Part shown: positions 1 to 9,190 of the stretch, in pieces | How the letters are laid out: the number at the start of each line of letters is the position of its first letter | Position numbering within the stretch: position 1 is the first letter of the stretch | NCBI RefSeq assembly: GCF_002999335.1 | Contig: NW_020312036.1 | Span: 1-64,000 of the forward strand | Reading direction: 5' to 3' | Source: Cyclospora cayetanensis | Lineage: Eukaryota > Apicomplexa > Conoidasida > Eucoccidiorida > Eimeriidae | DNA length: 64,000 bases | Made by a program: the position numbers and the translations under genes | Notes under the pieces: model-generated | Database searches by the model: none | Told to the model about the DNA's origin: nothing | The model's input: only the letters and a program-made list of their open reading frames with translations

Positions 1-650
1 AACATTTTCTGGCTCTCCCTCTTCAGAGGGTTGCTCCTCTGGAGCTCCATCTTCACCATCGGATTGCGTGCCTGGAGCTTCTGCATCTTCAGGCTTCAAC
101 TGCTCGGCTAGTCTACGAGATGCTGCTTCGCCCTCATTTCCTTGCTCCTCAACATTTTCTGGCTCTCCCTCTTCAGAGGGTTGCTCCTCTGGAGCTCCAT
201 CTTCACCATCGGATTGCGTGCCTGGAGCTTCTGCATCTTCAGGCTTCAACTGCTCGGCTAGTCTACGAGATGCTGCTTCGCCCTCATTTCCTTGCTCCTC
301 AACATTTTCTGGCTCTCCCTCTTCAGAGGGTTGCTCCTCTGGAGCTCCATCTTCACCATCGGATTGCGTGCCTGGAGCTTCTACATCTTCAGGCTTCAAC
401 TGCTCGGCTGGTCTACGAGATGCTGCTTCGCCCTCATTTCCTTGCTCCTCAACATTTTCTGGCTCTTCCTCTTCAGAGGGTTGCTCCTCTGGATTTTCAT
501 CTTCACCATCGGATTGCGTGCCTGGAGCTTCTGCATCTTCAGACTTCAACTGCTCGGATTCAGGCGCCTCGTCTAGTCTACGAGATGCTGCTCCGCTCTC
601 ACCTTCTTGCTCCTCAACATTTTCTGGCTCTTCCTCTTCAGAGGGTGCCT
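1..650. repeat. 150-bp coding tandem repeat, about four copies
   Basis: The block starting aacattttctggctc recurs at 1, 151, 301, 451 and 615. Copies differ at few positions, except the one at 451-614, which is 165 bp long and more diverged. The near identity of the first three copies suggests recent unequal exchange or conversion. The array encodes the acidic repeat of the minus-strand gene and continues past the left edge. Confidence 0.9.
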
Positions 651-1206
651 CCTCTCCAGCGGGTGGCTGCTGTGGAGGTGATGGACTTGGGACGTTTTCA
701 TTCCCGCCTTCAGGAATTTCTGCTAACTTCGAAGGAGAGGCTTCGTTTGCGTTCGTCAGGGGGAGATCGGCGTCATTCTCCTGTCCGGTGGAGTCGACGC
801 TTGGTGATTGCTCTTGCGTAGCGTCTGCGTCCGTGGTGGGCGGAGTGAGAAGCTGGTGAAGAACCTCATGGCGCGCAGCGAAATCTGCAGCCAGATCCAA
901 GACGTTAGAACCTCCCAGAGACACGAACCAGGAATGAAGCGTCGTGAGGAGCACCTTGGCTTCGGAGTTGGGCACATCGTAAGTCTCGAGGAACGCTTTT
1001 GGATCAAAATCTTCGGTTGGTGCGGCGGAAGACCCCACAGCAAAATCGGGAGCCGAATCTCCAGAGAGGGCATTGCTACCGTGTGAAACCTGCATGTCCG
1101 ACTCAAGGACGGAAAGGGCCCTACCAGTGAGGCCTGGTAATTTAGCAGTGGCGTAGGCGACGGTGCCTAGCAGCACCGAACCCGCCAAAATGGGAACGGA
1201 TCTCAT
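1..1206 (-). CDS. Predicted secreted acidic repeat protein, 5' part; runs off the left edge
   Basis: An open frame on the minus strand starts at the ATG at 1206-1204 and stays open to base 1, so the 3' end lies outside the window. The first residues read as a signal peptide (MRSVPILAGSVLLGTVAYA). About 110 residues of mixed composition follow, then a Pro/Glu-rich linker, then tandem 50-residue units rich in Glu with cores such as EEQPSEE and EPENVEEQ and a recurrent AASRR. The DNA unit is 150 bp; copies begin near 1, 151, 301, 451 and 615, and the one at 451 has 15 extra bases. Because 150 is a multiple of three, other frames of both strands are also open here. The minus frame is preferred because it alone has a signal peptide and continues into non-repeat sequence. 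I recognise no family. A secreted or surface protein is an inference; introns are not excluded. Confidence 0.6.
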   Translation of the reverse strand, partial: MRSVPILAGSVLLGTVAYATAKLPGLTGRALSVLESDMQVSHGSNALSGDSAPDFAVGSSAAPTEDFDPKAFLETYDVPNSEAKVLLTTLHSWFVSLGGSNVLDLAADFAARHEVLHQLLTPPTTDADATQEQSPSVDSTGQENDADLPLTNANEASPSKLAEIPEGGNENVPSPSPPQQPPAGEEAPSEEEEPENVEEQEGESGAASRRLDEAPESEQLKSEDAEAPGTQSDGEDENPEEQPSEEEEPENVEEQGNEGEAASRRPAEQLKPEDVEAPGTQSDGEDGAPEEQPSEEGEPENVEEQGNEGEAASRRLAEQLKPEDAEAPGTQSDGEDGAPEEQPSEEGEPENVEEQGNEGEAASRRLAEQLKPEDAEAPGTQSDGEDGAPEEQPSEEGEPENV

Positions 1207-3700
1207 TTTGACTACGTTTGGTTAAAATACGGGACAAACCAGAGGAGCTCTTTACCAAAAAAATTTGAGAGCGGCACTGGATCCACCTCCGGCACAAGGA
1301 ATGGAGTTGTGGCCCTGTAACAAGTCGGAGGGAAGCGAGCTCGGAAAGAAGAGCTGTCCGTCTCTCCCAAAACAAAATTGTGTACCGTCGGAAGAAAAGA
1401 AATGCGGTTGGAATTCGATGCAGCGGAAAGCCGTTGCCGCGTACCGGGCCGCAAATGCTTTGCTACGATCCTGTGCGCACCCTAGAGAAGGTTGTTCCTC
1501 AGCTGAGGGCTGAACCACGGTCCTGCGAAATCAATCCACTATAGATGCAACTTTTGCTTGTTCTGAAACAGACTCGGACAAAGTTGCGTCTTTCCTATAT
1601 GGAAGACGCTGTTTGTCTCTTCCGTCAACTCGCGAACAATAGGCACGTGGTGTGGAAGCCACACCACATCGGCCGTCTCTAATATTGTCAGGTGCGTTAG
1701 TATTTCTACTGTTATTTTGCCGCGAATAGGGATTTTTACATCAAAAAGAAACGTTCTTTCGAGAATCTACTCGTGTTGGTGATGATACCGCTGCCTTTTG
1801 AACCCACAATGAAGGCCTTGTGGCGTGCTACGATGTCTTGGACTTGCGACGCAAACTTGCCCCGTGTTTCGTAGGCACCAGACTTTCAGTTCTAAAGTTG
1901 TTTACTCTAGTTCAGCATGTATCTGTACGAAAGTGGTCAGATTTGCGAGGCAGAGGGTGGCCTAAGCTGTGTTAACGCCCACTTCGGCATAGCAAACCTC
2001 CGTAAAGTCTTACCAGGGGTTACTACAATTGAGTACAACAGCAAAACCCCGAGTCTACAATTTCGCTTTGAAGTAAAGAAATGACTTACTGTATATGAAT
2101 GCGCAACAGAATTTTCCGAGCGCTATAGGGCGTCTGGGGAGCCGCCGTGCGCCAACAACGTTGCGCGCAGGCATCGCAGCACGTGTAACGCACGACCGTC
2201 AGTTCCCACAGGGACATACATGGCCTCTAATGCAGTACGGAACACAATAGGAAGTTGTTTAGCCTTCTTCCAGACGAATGTCTCAGGGGTCTGGCAGCAT
2301 GATAAAGCAGCAGCTCAGGTACACTTTGGTGCATCCGCTAAGCAGTAAAATTAGTCGCAGCGGGCTGCCCATAGAAACTTGCACACAGACACACGAAATT
2401 CTTCCTTAACCCGATGAGCGACTGTGATCCACGAATATCATGATATACAAACAGCCAAAGCAAAAAGAAATTCGTCCGTGAGGTAGAGAGTGCCTGAGCG
2501 TGGGTCAGCCCACAATCTCTCTCCCCTCAATTAGAAGACTACGCCGTCGTGTTCCACACCTGTCGTAGATACCAGTCGCATACAGATAAGCGTAAGAGTT
2601 ACCGCTTCATGGCCACTTTCCAGCCAGGCAGAAGCATGTGTATCCATCAAGGGCTACAGTACAATCCACTCGAGGAAAGCAATACACATTAGCCAGGAAC
2701 GAACGAGGGACAAAAACATCACAACTGCGGTCGTAGAATGGCTAGCCGTTGCTGAAGCGCTAAAATGTGTGAGCATCCTCATACTAAAATACGGAAGCCT
2801 GGTAATATCTACAAGCGGAATCAGCATACCCAAAATGCAACGGTGACTGTGCAACTCACCCAGCAATCTCTACATGCAAATATATCCGGTGTATACAGCA
2901 TAGTAAATTACAAAGCTTCAAAATAGGCATACGCAAGATTGATAGGACAGCATACTTAAGTGCGATAGCATAAAGCTGAGAGTACAGGACACCTTTAAAA
3001 TGCTAGCCGTGACCTATTCAAGCAGTACTCATGCATGAAGCTAGGCATCAGGAGCAGAGCATGCGCTAAAGAAGAATTGCCAAGGAACGCGAGGAAGATC
3101 GTTTATGGCAACTAGTGTTGCTGGCCAAGACAAGCTGCAAATTCTTTCGCAGGCAGTGAACCCTGCAACTGCTCCTCCGTCAACCACTGAGGCTGGTGTT
3201 CTCCAGCCGTTGCACTATAATTCCACTAGGATGTGTCATTGACATTCATTAGTCCTAGAATGCAGCCCATCCACGGCTCCCTGTGAATCATGCCTCTACA
3301 TGCGGGTCACTTGCCTGCGCGGCAAAGTCCGCGAACAATTTGGGGTGCATTAAAACTCCTTAAAGAAGCCAAGGTAGATAGTTCTGTGTCACCTCCATCG
3401 TTTTAGGAAAATGGATAGAATAAGAAAGCGCATTGATTTGTTAAAGGATGACAAAAAGGCTCGACCCATCTGTCTTGAAGCGCCTTTGTCTGTCCCCTTC
3501 TGGTGCACCTTGGTAAGCCGTCCAATTCACCAGGAGCAAATGCCCAGACCCGACAACTAGCTCCAACTGCCGCGTACCATAATCTCATGCCTGTCTCTCT
3601 GAAGCTTTGCCCGTATATTTGCTCGCACTACCGGCCTTATCTCTTCATTCGTTTGCTCTGAAATGTAGTTGCTGACTGCAGATCACCAGGCCTAGGACCA
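1207..3700. other. Gene-poor stretch, no supported gene
   Basis: The region upstream of the repeat-protein gene is AT-richer than the gene-dense parts, lacks CAG runs, and has only short open frames on either strand with no recognisable motif. The first few hundred bases should contain the promoter of the minus-strand gene at 1206. I see no tRNA, rRNA or intact mobile element. Confidence 0.5.
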
Positions 3701-3720
3701 GATAGGAGAGGGGCTCCTCC

Positions 3721-3930
3721 ATGTCAACCACGGATGCGCGAGAGCCATGGATAGATGATCGTCCTTTTGCATCACAAGTCCACTCACCACACGGGAAAAA
3801 CTCTGGCCGAGCAAACATATCTTGTTGGCATAGAGTCGCAAGTACCGCAGAAAAGTGCGGTTGGTTGCCCAGCCTGGTTATCTGCTTCAGGGTGGCTTGC
3901 ATTGGTCAACTTATTTTCATCGCGTAGGCA
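3721..3930 (+). mobile_element. Decayed Ty3/gypsy reverse transcriptase fragment (weak)
   Basis: A short plus-strand frame contains WIDDRPFASQ, followed about 45 residues later by EKCGWLPSLVICF. Spacing and order resemble the YIDD catalytic box and the downstream KC-F-FLG box of Ty3/gypsy reverse transcriptases, and the first box resembles FIDDVLFSSQ in the better preserved relic at 59.2 kb. Frames are broken around it and no LTR is visible. It is a relic at best; chance resemblance is possible. Confidence 0.35.
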
Positions 3931-4495
3931 AGTCATAAAGGTAAGCCAGAAAACCTTTAAACTCCCTTTTTTCTATTTGTAATGGAATTCCTGGAGATTA
4001 CGTGAAGCTTTCAAAAATGAGTTAAGAACAGTTAAAGCGAATTCGTGAGCCGTGACCGAGCTGGAGCAGGGGATGAGTGAGCCATTCTGCTGAGTGTGCC
4101 AGCAACAACTGAGGTGCTACTTTGACCTCCAGCTTTTTTACGATACAGTTCACGATCAAATCCGGCCAGATTCCTGCAGAAACTGGAAGACTTTGCAAGA
4201 CCGGGCTCAGGAGGATTCCCCAGCTTTCGCTGCTGATAAGTTTGGCACGCCAGTGCACACACCTCTACCGTAGGCCACATCCAGGCCATCGGAGGCAACG
4301 TGAGTGGCTTCCCCGCTTATGTGAATCCCACAATTTCTGTAAAGAACAGGATTAGCTTTGCGCAGAATAACACTGCAAACTGAATTCGAGATGCACAAGG
4401 GAAGCAGTCCCAGCTTTGGTCTAACCATAGCGGCCATGCCATTCTGTCTCTGGCAATTTAAGGGGATTCAAGTGTCTCTAAGACATCCACCTCAC

Positions 4496-4944
4496 TCAGC
4501 GTCGATAAAAAATGGCAAATTTGACAGACAGTCTGGCTACGCTGCATAGGAGTGCGTTGCTGGAATTTCGCGAAAGCGCGTCTGTGACCACGTTGGTGAT
4601 GCCCATAACATACTTCACCGTAAAGTCGCGCTGCATGAGGTGCCCAAGCCAGAGAATAATAGAAAATCCCCCGTACGTTATATCAATGACTGTTGGTTGA
4701 TCTGGGCAATGAGACACCGTTCATTTTAATAGTACGGCCTTTTAAAACGCTTGACTACACTGCATGGAGTTCTTGTTTCCGTACTGGATACCTGTAAACC
4801 GCTGCTCGGTTTGAGTGAAGCAATGCGAATAACAAGCAAGAATTTAGTTTCAGACTCCGTAAGCTGTTGAAAGAGAGTAGCAGTTATCACGGTCTCGAGC
4901 ATCGGTTGGTAGGAAGAAACGACGCTAGTTATCGGCCAACGCAC
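4496..4944 (-). mobile_element. Ty3/gypsy RNase H relic
   Basis: On the minus strand two adjacent broken frames carry, in order, an ESETKFLLVI segment (4944-4726) and, 50-70 residues later, VKYVMGITNVVTDALSR (4717-4496). The second corresponds to the end of the RNase H domain of Ty3/gypsy elements, whose consensus is close to G-NVVADALSR. The same box appears in the plus-strand relic at 59.9 kb, as NVVANALSR. The element is degenerate, with no continuous polyprotein. Eimeria genomes are known to carry chromovirus-related LTR elements, which fits. Confidence 0.65.
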
Positions 4945-5773
4945 GTACCGGATTATTTATAAGTCAGCTGAGAAGCGTCCTTACTGCGCCATCAGTCTCC
5001 TCTGTCCAGACAACAGACTGTGTTTCCTGCGCAGTTCAGGCAAAGAAGCAGCAATCAGAGCAAATGCAGGAAGGTAATTTTGGAAAGCACATACAAGAGG
5101 ATAGGAGTTTGCGGTGTCCTTACAGCTCCATGAAGGCCGCGTCCGGATTGCTTGATTTTTTTGCAGGGTTGGGCTTGATCCCTGCAGCTGAGGTACGAGA
5201 TTCCAGAAGCACAGTTGTCCTCATGAAAATTAGCGCTTGTGTGCCTCCACATACCACTGCTTGTCCTGTAACACGGAAGGCACTCATCAGATGTGCTGTA
5301 GGTGCCCTTGGATATTTCTGCTGAAGACAGTGGTATCGCCCATGTAGATAGCCATACGCCTATCCTTGATAGGCTCTTGAAGTCTTGATTGGCATGCCGT
5401 AGGAGCTCAGTTGGGGGAAAGTTACCAGATCAAGAGACACATAAGTCTACTTGGGCTTCTAAATGTGAGTGCGAAGACCTGTTTTGTGCCATCCATCAGC
5501 ACACCTGAGTCTTGGAACCGGGCTGACGAGTGACTAGAAAGATTTCACTTCCGCGCCGTCTGCTTGGGTGTACTTGGGTAACAGAAGCACTTTAAATTCA
5601 ATATTATGTAACGCAGCGATTTTCCTCCGCTAATTTGGGCTGACGTGAGCGCAGAAAGGACACGTGATGGGTGTCTGACTGCCGCGCTCTCCTCTGTCGC
5701 CCCCCTCAAGCCATGGAAGGCCATTTCTGCTGCCCTGATGCGCCTGCTATGCTCGCCAAGCATCCCGCTCCCG

Positions 5774-6160
5774 TCAAAACCAATCCCTTTCTTCGAGTGT
5801 TTTGGCCCTTTGTACGCGCTCGTAGCTCTGCATTTTGTGGCTGATTCCCAAATACTCGCAGGCGCTTCGCTGGGAGGCTCTTTGGGTCTGCTTAGGAGCA
5901 CGAGCCCCCTGTTTCTTTTTCGGCCCTCGCCGTAGACTGTAGATTAGGGCCAACCGGCACAGCCCCACCATCTCATAGGCTCTACATCCCCTTCTTGGCT
6001 CCTCATTCTCAGCTAAGTACGAAAGAGATGGGCAAATTTGCTTGTAAAAACCTTTTAAAATCCATCGTTCAAAAAAGTCTACCTGCTGGTGGTTTAATTG
6101 CTGAGTCGCTGCCCACTCCGCGACCATCTGATGTGACAGTCCTAACCTGATACAAGCCAC
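5774..6160 (-). mobile_element. Possible retroelement RT-RNase H connection segment
   Basis: A 128-codon open frame on the minus strand includes ERWILKGFYKQICPSLSYLA, which resembles the L-G-YR-FI-S-A-PL connection between reverse transcriptase and RNase H in Ty3/gypsy elements. It lies on the correct strand and side of the RNase H relic at 4.5-4.9 kb to be part of the same decayed element. The rest of the frame matches nothing I know. The call rests on one motif. Confidence 0.3.
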
Positions 6161-6162
6161 TG

Positions 6163-6294
6163 ATAAAACAGGTGTTCTTCTTAGTTGTGGCTTTCCTGGA
6201 CGATATTTTAATGCTGCTCCATGGGTCGATTTCTTATAAGGCTTCCCTGCATAAGCTTTCCCAAGTCTCCCAAAGCTTGCTGTTGTTTTAATCT
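6163..6294 (+). mobile_element. Ty3/gypsy reverse transcriptase active-site relic
   Basis: The plus strand reads FFLVVAFLDDILMLLHG, followed by a segment with H-L-V-S-L spacing, then a stop at about 6294. This matches the YLDD box of retroelement reverse transcriptases (V-V-YLDDILI-S---H--L--V---L). It lies in opposite orientation to the RNase H relic at 4.5-4.9 kb, so at least two elements or a rearranged one contributed to this region. No flanking LTR or target duplication was recognised. Confidence 0.55.
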
Positions 6295-6939
6295 CGACAT
6301 AAATTAATAAGTCGGCGCTTGCATGTTTAAGTTAAGTAATCCCTGCAGGCTTGCACCTTCCTCTACATGGACATAGCCACCACGGAAGTGCTTCTTCCTT
6401 CAAAATACATGCCTCAAGGAGCACTTGTGTTTGTTTTGAAGGCTCACAGCGAGGCCCATCTCCAACCAGCTGAAAAAATCTTCGCATGCTCGCCCATCCT
6501 TACGGGCGGCATACTTTTCAAGTCTGTACGACTTCCTCGGCGCATGAATAAGCATTTTATAGGGTGAAATGTCTTGCCTCTATACCAGCTGTGTACCTAC
6601 TGCGTCCACATCCGCTTGCAGGCTGGACTGGGCCCCTCAACAAGCTCCTCCTTTGCCCGAGCTTGTTCGTCCCAGGCTGTTGTTAACGAAAATCAAAGTA
6701 GTGGACCATCAAATTGTTTGTTCGAAACCAACTGGTGTCAGGAAACCTGACATCCCACAGCGTCGACAGCCAGTGGATGAGCAGGGGAAAACTGCGTCGA
6801 CCCATTTGTTGCTACCGACTGTAACGTACTCCTAAAGCTCTAAGAAGCCAAATGCTTAGTGCCCGATTCAACAGGTTACCCCAAAGTTATCGCGTGTTCA
6901 TCAAAAGGATTCTATTTTCGCCATGCTGTCGCCCATCAG

Positions 6940-7150
6940 AGTTCCGACACATGGGAAGAAGCAGAGCTAAGATAGGCACAGCTGCACCCTTTAAGCACTG
7001 TGTGCATTTGCAGCTAGTTGCGTATAGGATGTACCCCACAGGCATACAACAATGTGTCTTCATGGAACGAGCTCACGACACACTGCAATAAATAAGATGT
7101 ACGAGTGGGCAGCCCAACTGCAAATCATTACTAGTTCTCGGTGAAATATA
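6940..7150 (+). repeat. Dispersed repeat, copy A (second copy near 22.3-22.5 kb)
   Basis: Two separate blocks here match the sequence near 22.39-22.50 kb in the same order and spacing. One starts agctgcaccctttaagcac and ends in gctagttg; the other contains tgtgtcttc and ends in gcaataaataa. The copies are diverged, roughly two thirds to three quarters identical by eye. An AATAAA inside the shared end would suit the 3' part of a transcribed element. The family is not recognised. Confidence 0.6.
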
Positions 7151-7745
7151 GCGAGTATAGTAAGACCTGTTTTAGTGTAGCTTAGCGCGGCACACGGGCA
7201 CTCCACTCTAACTGCGTATCCTACTACGCCCATGCGGCCCTATTGGAATCCGTCGCCCATCATCCTGCAATAATCTCTTTGGCTATTCACGATGAATCGA
7301 TTGAATGGCAGCTTAGGCCTTTTCTAATGTGAGCCCCTTACGGGGAACTACATGGAAACGTGCCGGCAGTCTGTTGTTCTGTTGGTTGGAGGACCCCCAC
7401 CACGTGTTCTCATTGCTGCGTAAGGGTACATCCAGAGGGCGTTGAACTAGAGGCGCAGTAAAGGCAGAAAACAATGGAGCCAAACAGTGTTGCACCGTCA
7501 GCAGCAGCAACACTAGGACCTAGAAGTGGCTGCTGCGCTATTGGGAAACGCTGGGAAGCACAAATGTGTAACCTTGGGCCCCCGGTTCCTGTGTCCACTT
7601 GGACCTAAACGCCTCTGGGTTTAGGTTTTAGTGTTTAGGGTTTGCACAGAGTTTATTTAGCGTGTCTCCGAGCCGAATTACAGCATCGGCAGCTTGCGGC
7701 GTGTGCAGTGACGTCTACGGCGCAGCAGCGGACTGAGGGGGTCGG
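7150..7745. other. Intergenic, with degenerate telomere-like bases near 7617
   Basis: There is no supported gene. Around 7617-7642 the sequence reads gggtttaggttttagtgtttagggtttg, i.e. about three imperfect TTTAGGG units, the type of telomere repeat used by coccidia. It is short and may be chance or a remnant of an interstitial telomeric repeat. Confidence 0.35.
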
Positions 7746-8360
7746 ATGCTCTGCCGCCCGTTCGTCCCCCTTTCCTTTTCTTTTTGCCTCTATTTCTCTG
7801 CTTTACTGAATGAAATATCTGTTACTCGTCGCCTTATTCCCCCAAGTTCCCGCCACAACTGGGCAGGGCCACCCAACATCTGCATGCACTTTGCCCCTTT
7901 GTGTTCGTCTTTCTGCTCCCGTAGCCAGCTGCCCGCTTCCTCCAGCTTGTTCTTTCCTCCACAAAAGTACTGGCGTCTCCGCCTCTCCGGGGTCCCCCTC
8001 AACCCTGCCGACAGACACCGCAAACACGCCGCGCCTCCCTCCGAGGCGCCTCGCACAAGTCTGTCATCGGCAGTCTCCCGCTCCCCGAGATCTACAGGGT
8101 ATGCCTCGCCCCCCAGTGCCTCCCCCAACTCACTGACTTTCGTGGAGGAGCCTCAGGGCAGCTTCGCTCACAACGGGCTGCACGGAGTGCTGGGGGCCCA
8201 CCAGCCCGAGACTGGGGGCCCCCCGTACCCTGTGCGCACGTCTGCCGCTTCCCCCCTCGTATTTCGTGGCAGTGTTACCAACTCCCTCCAGGAGGCAGGC
8301 ACCACTGCGCCTCGTCTGCCTCTGCGCGGAGGCGATCCGCTGCGCCAGTTGCAGCTCTGA
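7746..8360 (+). other. Open frame of uncertain status upstream of the USP7-like gene
   Basis: A 204-codon plus-strand frame runs to a stop at 8358-8360. It starts with a hydrophobic stretch and is then Ser/Pro-rich with no recognised domain. It lies 0.8 kb upstream of, and on the same strand as, the deubiquitinase start, so it could be a small gene, a 5' exon or leader of that gene, or simply GC-rich noncoding sequence. The opposite strand is also open over part of it. I do not assign a function. Confidence 0.2.
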
Positions 8361-8929
8361 CTGTACAGCCGTGGATCGTTGGGTCCACCAGATCCCCCGA
8401 ATGCGGGTTGAGATGGCGTTGTGGCGTGTTGCTCCATGAAACTGCCTGTCTTAGCCCCTTCATTGCCTCCAGATCTCTCGCCACAGCCCTCCCCACTCCC
8501 CGGGGGTGTGGTGTGCGTGTCTCAGCGGTGTCAGTCACTTGGCAGCGCTCAGTCGGAGTTCATGCCATGGGAATTCCAAAGCTTTCTGTTCGCATGCATG
8601 CCTAGTGAAACGCAGGCCTGATGCGGGGACGTTGCGTGGAGCTGCTGCCTCTGCACCCGTTTTTTGCTTCAACAGGAAGCATGGCGTGTCTAACGCCTTA
8701 GGCCCCTCGTGTGGAGTGTGTGTGTGTGTGGTTCTGATTTCCTTAGGGCTGGACGTTGTCTAGAATTCTGCTCCTGCTGTCTCATCGTAGCAGCGGCGGA
8801 AGCGGCTTAGGTGTATGAGAACGCATTCGAAAATACTCTGCAATTGCTCGGAGCGGAACCAGGAGGTTGGCAGCGTTCACGCGCCGGAAGAAGAGGGGAG
8901 ACGGGCAATGCGTGTGCCGTGACGTTCCT

Positions 8930-9190
8930 CAAATTGCTGTCTCTTAGCAGCAGCAGCAGAAGTGGCAGCAGCAGAAGCGGCAGCAGCAGAGGCGGCGGAA
9001 CCCCAACAAGAGCAGCAGTACCAGGAGGAGCAGCAGCAGAAGATTTTGGAGTTAGTTGCCTCGTAGATTATCGTGCGTCTTCGCATTGCAGTGTTGACTC
9101 ACCCTGCCTAGCCGTTCGTGCCTTTTCCGAGCATCTGCTGCTGCTGCCGCACGTGCTGCTGCTGCTGCTGCCGGGGCGTTCGCCAAGATG
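8930..9190 (+). promoter_or_regulatory. CAG/GCA-rich 5' leader of the USP7-like gene
   Basis: Just before the start codon the plus strand carries runs of agc/gca triplets (8945-9050) and ctg triplets (9130-9175). They then continue into the poly-Gln codons of the protein. The start is placed at 9188 (context gccaagATGtc) because all the poly-Gln and MATH sequence lies in one uninterrupted frame from it. The leader itself has no start codon in that frame that I would prefer. Confidence 0.4.

Noticed and set aside
68..859. Plus-strand 263-codon frame rich in Ser/Cys/Pro, and a second plus-strand frame at 120-821
   Set aside because: They are mirror frames of the 150-bp repeat of the minus-strand gene. 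Their openness follows from a unit length divisible by three; they have no signal peptide and end where the repeats end.
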